From Ornithinimicrobium cerasi (GTDB lineage Bacteria > Actinomycetota > Actinomycetes > Actinomycetales > Dermatophilaceae): a stretch of DNA of 64,000 nt. This document shows positions 58,975-64,000 of the stretch, in pieces; position 1 is the first letter of the stretch, and each line of letters begins with the position of its first letter. The position numbers and the translations under genes are program-made. The notes under the pieces are model-generated. The model searched no databases. It was not told the DNA's origin and saw only the letters and a list, made by a program, of their open reading frames with translations. The stretch covers positions 302,274-366,273 of the forward strand of contig NZ_QZMN01000003.1 of assembly GCF_003702705.1 (NCBI RefSeq), written 5' to 3'.

Positions 58975-60159
58975 TCAACAGGCCGCTGGGAGGGTGGTCG
59001 TAGGCTTGGCCGTGGCGGGTCCGGGAAGTGGCTTGTCCGAAGAGCCGGTGTTGGGTTGTGAGCCGGTCGCGCTGGAGTCAGAGTCGTCACCCCTTTGCCC
59101 TCCCGGGCCCGTCGTCGTGTGCCCGACGAGGTCGTCGAGCATCGCCTTGTACACCAGGTCGGACAGGCGCCGTTTGAGGCACCGCAGCGCTTCCATCGAC
59201 GTCTTCCCGGCGGCCTTCTTCCGGTCGTAGTAGGCGCGGCCCTCGGTGGTTCTGGTGCGGAGCTGGACGATGGCCATGACGTGCAGCACCCGGTTGATCT
59301 GCCGGTTCCCGCCGCGACTGAGCCGGTGGCGGACGTGCTCGCCGGAGGAGGCGTCGATGGGGGCGGTGCCGGTCCAGGAGGCGAAGTGGTTGCGGTCGGG
59401 GAAGCGGGTGATGTCACCGACCTCGACCAGCAACCGCGCGGCGCCGGAGGGTCCGATGCCGTGCAGGCCCATCAGGGAGCTGCCGCTCTCGACGACGAGG
59501 GCCTTGAGCTCCTTGTCCGCGGCCTTGGTGCGCGCGTAGATCTTGGCCAGGTCGGCCATCAACTCGGTCGCGTGGGCCTTGCGAACCTTCCCCGCCGCGG
59601 TGGTCGGGCGGACCGTGCGCAGCAGCTCCTTGGCCTGGGCCGCGGACAGGAACGTCTTGGCCCCACCGGGGATCAGCTCCAGCAGCAGCTTGTGCAGCTG
59701 GCACACCTTGCGGGTGTGCTCCTCACCCAGGGAGCGACGCCGGTCCACGCACATCCGCAGGATCTCGAGCTGCTCGTCGTTGACGACCGGGCGCAGCCCT
59801 GACATGCGCACCCCGACCAGGGCGATCGAGTGGGCGTCGGTGGCGTCAGTCTTACGACCCTGCCCGGTGGCGAAGATCCGCACCCGCGCCGACATCTTCG
59901 CCGGCACGTCCACCACCTCCTCGCCGTCGGCGACGAGGCGGTCGGCGACGTGCTTGCCGATGCCGGCGCACCCCTCGACCGCCCACACCCGCTCGGGCCA
60001 CGCCCGGGCGTACGCCAGCAACCGGGCGTACCCGTCGGCGTCCGTGGGAAAGCGGCCACCGCCGACGATGCTCTCGCCGGCGGTCATGACCTCGATCGTG
60101 ACGCTGCGCTTGTGCGGGTCCATCCCGATCACGACCCGCGGTGACTCCTGCTCGTCCAT
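58975..60159 (-). CDS. IS110-family transposase A
   Basis: A 394-residue recombinase. The N-terminal DEDD RuvC-like domain is seen in VVIGMDPHKRSVTIEVMTAG, VWAVEGCAGIG and GRKTDATDAHSIALVGVRMS. The C-terminal Tnp domain holds the helix-hairpin-helix LMGLHGIGPSGAARLLVEVG and the catalytic-Ser region GTAPIDASSGEHVRHRLSRG with GNRQINRVLHVMAI. The start is the ATG at 60159. IS110 elements move without inverted repeats, guided by a bridge RNA encoded beside the transposase. It points away from the second IS110 gene 487 bases to its right. Confidence 0.92.
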   Translation of the reverse strand: MDEQESPRVVIGMDPHKRSVTIEVMTAGESIVGGGRFPTDADGYARLLAYARAWPERVWAVEGCAGIGKHVADRLVADGEEVVDVPAKMSARVRIFATGQGRKTDATDAHSIALVGVRMSGLRPVVNDEQLEILRMCVDRRRSLGEEHTRKVCQLHKLLLELIPGGAKTFLSAAQAKELLRTVRPTTAAGKVRKAHATELMADLAKIYARTKAADKELKALVVESGSSLMGLHGIGPSGAARLLVEVGDITRFPDRNHFASWTGTAPIDASSGEHVRHRLSRGGNRQINRVLHVMAIVQLRTRTTEGRAYYDRKKAAGKTSMEALRCLKRRLSDLVYKAMLDDLVGHTTTGPGGQRGDDSDSSATGSQPNTGSSDKPLPGPATAKPTTTLPAAC

Positions 60160-60646
60160 CCCTCTGCTCCCTTGCTCGCGACGACAACGGTGATGTCGAG
60201 CTGGGAGGGCACCGCTACGTACGGCTGGGCATACCCCTCTTGAGCCTCTCGCAGCCCTGGCGGTGACCGGGACGACGCACGCCAAATGTGAGCCTCACAC
60301 CAGGAGCGTGGGCAGCCGCAAAGAGAACGACCGCCCCGGTCACCTAGGACCGAGCCTGGCCGGGCCCGATCCTGCCGTCAATGAAACACGTAGCCGCGTG
60401 GAGGACGGCTACGCTCGTCCGACATACATGATGGCAAGTGCTCCGGTGGTCGTGACTCTTCGTCTGACTGGCGCCCTGCTGGGTTGCCCTTGCAAAGATC
60501 GGTCCGGCCGCCGGGGCGCCTCACCTGGGCACCGCCCGGGCGGGTCATGACCTAATACGAGCCTGGCCGATGCAGGGCCTGGTGTATGTCCTGTCTGTCC
60601 CGGTCCGGACGGTGCCTACCCATCGGATCGAAGGGCAGCACCCATC
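60160..60646. ncRNA. Non-coding region between IS110 transposases; candidate bridge RNAs
   Basis: No protein-coding frame is convincing in this 487-base stretch. In IS110 elements the non-coding end next to the recombinase start encodes the structured bridge RNA that pairs with donor and target DNA. This interval should therefore contain up to two such RNAs, one for each element. Short paired segments such as GCCTGGCC / GGGCCTGG at 60561-60582 support folding. The exact RNA limits and loops need a covariance or folding calculation. The call is inference from family biology. Confidence 0.35.
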
Positions 60647-61855
60647 ATGACAAACCCCATCCCGCACGCTGGCCTCGTCGGCGGGATCGACTCCCACACC
60701 GACACCATCCACGTCGCGCTGATCGACAAGCTGGGCCGCGACGTCGCAGACCACGAGTTCGCCACCACCAACTCCGGGTACCGGGCCGCGGTGGCCTGGC
60801 TGGTTGGTCACGGGCAGGTCGCCCTCGTCGGGGTGGAGGGCACCAGCAGCTACGGCCGCGGCATCACCACCGCCCTGGCCGGTGCCGGCATCAGGGTCGT
60901 GGAGGTCAACCGCACCCGCCCGGCCGAGCGCCGCCGGGCCGGCAAGAGCGACCGTCTCGACGCCTACCGCGCGGCCCGCTCGGTCCTCTCCGGCGAGGCG
61001 ACCACCCCGCCCAAGGACGGCACGGTGGAGCCGCTGCGGGCGCTGATGGTGGCCCGACGCTCCGCCCTGAAGGCCCAGCAGGCCGCGTGGCGGCAGATCG
61101 GCGCCCTGCTCGTCAACGCCCCCGCCAGGATCCGTGACAGCCACCGGGACCTGCCCCCGGCCCGGCTGCTGGCCGCCCTTGTTGGCTGCCGACCGGCGCA
61201 GGTTGCCGACGCGGACCACGCCGACATCCTCTACGCGCTGCGGACCCTGGCCCGCCGCCACCGCGACCTGACCACCGAGATCGAGGAGCTCACCGGGCGG
61301 ATCGGCGCCCGGGCGGCCGCGGCGAACCCGGCCCTGCTGGCGATCAAGGGTGTCGGCCCCGTGATCGGCGCCCAGCTGCTGCTGACCGCCGGCGACAACC
61401 CCGAGCGGCTCCGCTCCGGGCCCTCCTTCGCCGCCCTGTGCGGGACCGCGCCGGTCCCGGTCAGCTCCGGACGCACCGACCGTCACCGCCTCTCCCGCGG
61501 CGGGGACCGGGCCGCGAACAGCGCCCTGCACCTGATCGTGAACAACCGCATGTCCAACGACGCCCGCACCCGGGCCTACCGCGACACCCACCTGGCCCGG
61601 AACTGGACGAAGAAGGACGTCTACCGTTCCCTCAAGCGCGCCGTCGCCCGCGAGATCTACCAAGCCCTCGTCGGCCGGAGCACCGTCCCGGACTACAGCG
61701 ACCTACGCCCCGCCCGGCACGCCAAGAACCTCACCCTGGCCGCCGCCGCGACCGACCTGCACGTCTGGCCCACCGCCATCTCCCAGCTCGAGCGCGGAAA
61801 GCGACGCGACGACCAGCTCGCCCAGGCCTACCGCCAATGGCTCAACGCCGCTTGA
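60647..61855 (+). CDS. IS110-family transposase B with HTH-like C-terminal tail
   Basis: A 402-residue recombinase. The N-terminal catalytic motifs are GGIDSHTDTIHVALIDKLGR, VGVEGTSSYGRG and KSDRLDAYRAARSVLSGEAT. The C-terminal domain has AIKGVGPVIGAQLLLTAGDN, FAALCGTAPVPVSSGRTDRH, and RLSRGGDRAANSALHLIVNN. After the usual end it carries a helix-turn-helix-like tail (NLTLAAAATDLHVWPTAISQ, then LERGKRRDDQLAQAYRQWL), an extension that occurs in several actinobacterial members. It differs clearly from transposase A, so they are separate insertions. The ATG at 60647 follows AAGGG-like sequence. Confidence 0.92.
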   Translation: MTNPIPHAGLVGGIDSHTDTIHVALIDKLGRDVADHEFATTNSGYRAAVAWLVGHGQVALVGVEGTSSYGRGITTALAGAGIRVVEVNRTRPAERRRAGKSDRLDAYRAARSVLSGEATTPPKDGTVEPLRALMVARRSALKAQQAAWRQIGALLVNAPARIRDSHRDLPPARLLAALVGCRPAQVADADHADILYALRTLARRHRDLTTEIEELTGRIGARAAAANPALLAIKGVGPVIGAQLLLTAGDNPERLRSGPSFAALCGTAPVPVSSGRTDRHRLSRGGDRAANSALHLIVNNRMSNDARTRAYRDTHLARNWTKKDVYRSLKRAVAREIYQALVGRSTVPDYSDLRPARHAKNLTLAAAATDLHVWPTAISQLERGKRRDDQLAQAYRQWLNAA

Positions 61856-61965
61856 CACCAATAGGAGCATCTTTGCCGCGGTTCGCAAGTAGCCGGCAGG
61901 CCTGGCTCCCGTACCGTGTCAGGCATCATGAGCGTGTCTCTTCCCGATTGCGGGGCGTTGCGGTG

Positions 61966-62640
61966 ATGCAGCTGTCGAAGCGGCAAGTCGCGTCCCTGCG
62001 ACGAGTCTGGAGTGACCTCGCTCTTGAACTCGACGCTGGAGACATTCCGGAGACGGACGACGCTGCTTGCCGCGATGGCCTTGATTCCTGGCTCGCCGGG
62101 GTCATCAGCAGCGATGGTCGAGTGGACGACTCTGCACTGGAGAACCTGCTCGACCTCGAACGCGGCACCGCCGGCGACAGCAAGGCGGCTGCATACCTCG
62201 CACGTGTGACCGCCGTTGTCATGCCATATCGAGACGCACTGCTGCGACGAGCCCCGCTTGCAGCAGTGGTCAAAGAGCACTGTTTCAAGCGGGGGTACCG
62301 CCTGCGCGACCGCACGCCGGACCGCCCGGGAGACATGGCGTGGACCATTGAGGTGCCAAGCCGTGAAGGCCAGGTCGATCTCGCTCTCAGCGGGGACCTC
62401 TTCGAACTGACCTTCCCCGGTGGCTACCTATGGATCGAGTTCGCCTACGAACCCGAGGACGAGCGGGAAGCCCTTGACGAGCAACTACGCATCTTGGATG
62501 CCTTCGCCGACCCGGCAACGACGATCGTCACGATCAAACGTGCTCTGCGCCGGCCAAGGACCGAACTACACCTCAGCGATGGCACGAGAATGTGGCGTGG
62601 CAGACGCAGTTTCGGAGGAGCAAGCCGCCCACGAGCGTGA
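61966..62640 (+). CDS. Protein of unknown function (224 residues)
   Basis: From the ATG at 61966, soluble and acidic: MQLSKRQVASLRRVWSDLAL, ETDDAACRDGLDSWLAGVIS and VDLALSGDLFELTFPGGYLW, then RTELHLSDGTRMWRGRRSFG. There are no membrane segments or catalytic motifs I know. A GTG one codon upstream is an alternative start. It lies right of the IS110 pair, in the same lower-GC accessory zone, so its neighbours do not help with function. Confidence 0.6.
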   Translation: MQLSKRQVASLRRVWSDLALELDAGDIPETDDAACRDGLDSWLAGVISSDGRVDDSALENLLDLERGTAGDSKAAAYLARVTAVVMPYRDALLRRAPLAAVVKEHCFKRGYRLRDRTPDRPGDMAWTIEVPSREGQVDLALSGDLFELTFPGGYLWIEFAYEPEDEREALDEQLRILDAFADPATTIVTIKRALRRPRTELHLSDGTRMWRGRRSFGGASRPRA

Positions 62641-62719
62641 ACCATCAGACCCTGCCGCTTGTCGCATCCTGGCCGGGGCCGGGTCTCACGGCGTACGGTG
62701 AAGGTTTGAGGAGGGACCG

Positions 62720-62929
62720 ATGATCCCCACGATGCTCTTGTTTGGGTTGGCCCTGGGCCGCTGGTGGAAGACCAGCCTCGTGGTTGGGACCCTGGGCTGG
62801 CCTCTGCTTCTGTGGTTCGACAACATCATCGAGTCATTCAATGCCTTCCTTGGAGCGGCTGGCCTCGCGGCTGTGAACACCGCTGTCGGAGTTGCAATTC
62901 ACCAGTCACTCCTCCATCTCTTCAGATGA
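62720..62929 (+). CDS. Small membrane protein (69 residues)
   Basis: The ATG at 62720 is preceded by a strong GAGGAGGGA site. The product has an N-terminal hydrophobic helix (MIPTMLLFGLALGRWW), a second (TSLVVGTLGWPLLLWFDNII) and a third (FLGAAGLAAVNTAVGVAIHQ). It resembles no family I know, but codon pattern and ribosome-binding site support expression. It stands between an unknown soluble protein and a lipoprotein on the same strand. Confidence 0.6.
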   Translation: MIPTMLLFGLALGRWWKTSLVVGTLGWPLLLWFDNIIESFNAFLGAAGLAAVNTAVGVAIHQSLLHLFR

Positions 62930-63053
62930 CTACGCAAGGACCCTCGGCCCCCGGACCGCGCAGCCGCCTGACGCACTGTTCTGCCGCATTTGGCATAGGG
63001 AACCATCGGGCTGCCTTCGTCGTCGGAGGCTCACTCGACCAGTGGAGGAAACT

Positions 63054-63899
63054 GTGAGCCGTAGCAGCGTGGCTGGGCGAAGCGGACTCCGGTGGCCGGT
63101 CCTAGGGACGGTCGTCGCCGCCGTCATCGGTTTGGGTCTGACGAGCTGTGGCAATCTCGAAAGCACGGTGGGCAGCCCTACAACCAAGACCGAGATCCCC
63201 CAAGACGCCGCGACCTGGCAGGTGATGGCGGCACCTGAACCGACCCCTAGGGGTGCGACCGTTCACCTGGGCGTCACCCGGCTTGGCTGCGCCAACGGCG
63301 TGACGGGGGAGGTACTGGAACCGACGGTCCTGGTGGAAGAGGAGCGGGTCGTCATCAGCACCCCGGTCGATCACTTTCCGGGTGGCGCGGACTGCCCGGC
63401 AAACGACGTGGAGTACCTCGATGTGGAGCTCCCGGCGGACGCTCTCGGCAAGGACCTGGTCGACGCGGCCTGCCTGAATGGCGGCGAGGCCTCCAGTACG
63501 GCCGCATGCTCGCTTGGGCCCGCCCGCTGGCACCTGCCAACGCTCGCTGGTGTCAACGAGGTGGTCGATTGGACAGCGCCAGCCGACTACAACTTCCAGG
63601 TCACCAGCCTGTGCGGTGAACGCGCCTTCCTGGGTACGTTCGATATCACGGTCTCAGCCGACACGGTCGCCAGCGTCGAGTCCCTGGACGGGCGGTCGCC
63701 CGACCTGACAGAGGACGACGCGATGACCGTCCAAGACATGCTGCAGGAGGCGAACGCGCGGCTCAGGGGTGGGGGAACAGTCAGGCTGTCGCTCGACGAA
63801 GAAGGAAATCCCCGATATATCTCCACTGGCGACAACCTCGCCCAATCAGATGGGGCCTCGTGCTACTTCATCCACAAACTGTCCGCTCCATCCTCCTGA
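63054..63899 (+). CDS. Lipoprotein with C-terminal DUF6174-like domain
   Basis: From the GTG at 63054, which has a GTGGAGGAAACT site. The signal peptide RSGLRWPVLGTVVAAVIGLG ends in the lipobox LTSCG, so the mature protein is anchored to the membrane outer face. The first domain (about residues 45-165) has paired cysteines (RLGCANG, GGADCPANDVE, DAACLNGGEASSTAACS). The second resembles DUF6174 (YNFQVTSLCGERAFLGTFDI, DDAMTVQDMLQEANARLRGG, VRLSLDEEGNPRYISTGD). Function unknown. It is the last complete gene of the window. Confidence 0.78.
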   Translation: MSRSSVAGRSGLRWPVLGTVVAAVIGLGLTSCGNLESTVGSPTTKTEIPQDAATWQVMAAPEPTPRGATVHLGVTRLGCANGVTGEVLEPTVLVEEERVVISTPVDHFPGGADCPANDVEYLDVELPADALGKDLVDAACLNGGEASSTAACSLGPARWHLPTLAGVNEVVDWTAPADYNFQVTSLCGERAFLGTFDITVSADTVASVESLDGRSPDLTEDDAMTVQDMLQEANARLRGGGTVRLSLDEEGNPRYISTGDNLAQSDGASCYFIHKLSAPSS

Positions 63900-63942
63900 C
63901 CTGAGAGCCCACTCCAAAACACCCTGTACTGCCGCGAATCGG

Positions 63943-64000
63943 TTATGCGCTGCCCAGGATTGGCGCGACTTTGTCGAAGTTGCGGGCGCGCAGGTCGCTG
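63943..64000 (-). CDS. C-terminal end of a minus-strand gene (partial at edge)
   Basis: Reading inward from the right edge, the minus strand ends with SDLRARNFDKVAPILGSA and a TAA at 63943-63945. Only 18 residues are visible and no family can be named, but the composition is plausible for a real C-terminus. The convergent lipoprotein gene stops 43 bases away. Confidence 0.35.
   Translation of the reverse strand, partial: SDLRARNFDKVAPILGSA

Larger units (their letters stand above)
58975..61870. mobile_element. Pair of head-to-head IS110 elements (approximate limits)
   Basis: Two distinct IS110-family transposase genes lie back to back, divergently transcribed. IS110 ends are not inverted repeats, so limits cannot be drawn by eye. 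The right edge is probably near CACCAATAGGAGCATC just after the stop at 61855, which is a common end motif for this group. The left edge probably lies shortly beyond 58975. They are in the same accessory stretch as the defence-like genes, so the region appears open to insertion. Confidence 0.6.

Noticed and set aside
60545-61663. A 372-codon minus-strand frame opposite IS110 transposase B
   Set aside because: It is antisense to a clear transposase and has only low-complexity sequence.
1-64000. tRNA or rRNA genes
   Set aside because: I saw no cloverleaf-like TTCGA/TTCAA arm with a matching acceptor stem and no rRNA-like sequence; a tRNA search was not possible by eye over the whole window.

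Overview
The window is very GC-rich (roughly 70% or more by eye over most of its length), uses GTG starts often, and packs genes with ATGA/GTGA overlaps. It carries actinobacterial families: SigE-type and YCII-linked ECF sigma factors, a WYL regulator, DrrAB-type exporters, an AfsR-like cyclase/ATPase regulator and IS110 transposases. I infer a high-GC actinobacterium, probably Micrococcales (Intrasporangiaceae/Ornithinimicrobiaceae-like). The genus is not determined.

Layout. 1-11.3 kb: a plant-polysaccharide (xylo-oligosaccharide-like) locus with an ABC sugar importer (binding protein cut by the left edge, two permeases), a GH3 glycosidase, a PP-loop protein of unknown role, a LacI repressor, a ROK regulator, an acetyl-xylan esterase-type hydrolase and an alditol oxidase. 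11.3-19.9 kb: a divergent three-gene locus, which is the best candidate here for an undescribed system. It has a beta-propeller/KAP P-loop NTPase on the minus strand. On the plus strand it has a PGAP1-like serine hydrolase and a giant protein that reads as Het-C, PLAT-like and FG-GAP regions. An AT-rich palindrome sits between the two arms. 19.9-23.1 kb: a phosphatidylcholine-synthase-like enzyme and two tandem ATP-grasp ligases. 23.2-24.5 kb: two decapitated genes joined back to back, then two families of tandem repeats. 24.5-28.1 kb: an unknown small protein plus membrane protein, and an ECF sigma factor with two YCII proteins. 28.2-38.1 kb: GrpB-like protein, ABC-F ATPase, nickel/cobalt transporter, WYL regulator facing a DrrAB exporter across a perfect palindromic operator, and a glycosyltransferase/VTT/glycosyltransferase operon. 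38.1-44.8 kb: secreted duplicated cyanophycinase-like protein, two frameshifted remnants, a GMC dehydrogenase with its small subunit, a monooxygenase and a BphB-like SDR. 44.8-50.7 kb: AfsR-like regulator, SigE-family sigma factor with a likely anti-sigma protein, and a nucleotidyltransferase with a small partner protein.

51.4-58.7 kb is a composite accessory island of largely lower GC. Its left edge cuts a NERD-domain gene. It holds a MazG-like pyrophosphohydrolase, two tandem nuclease-helicase (DUF2075-like) proteins, a DUF2971 protein and a trypsin-like protease with a small membrane partner. Two head-to-head IS110 transposases follow (59.0-61.9 kb), then three small genes of unknown function, including a lipoprotein. 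The islands and IS elements suggest a hotspot for mobile and defence genes.

All family names come from motif recognition by eye. No database search was run.
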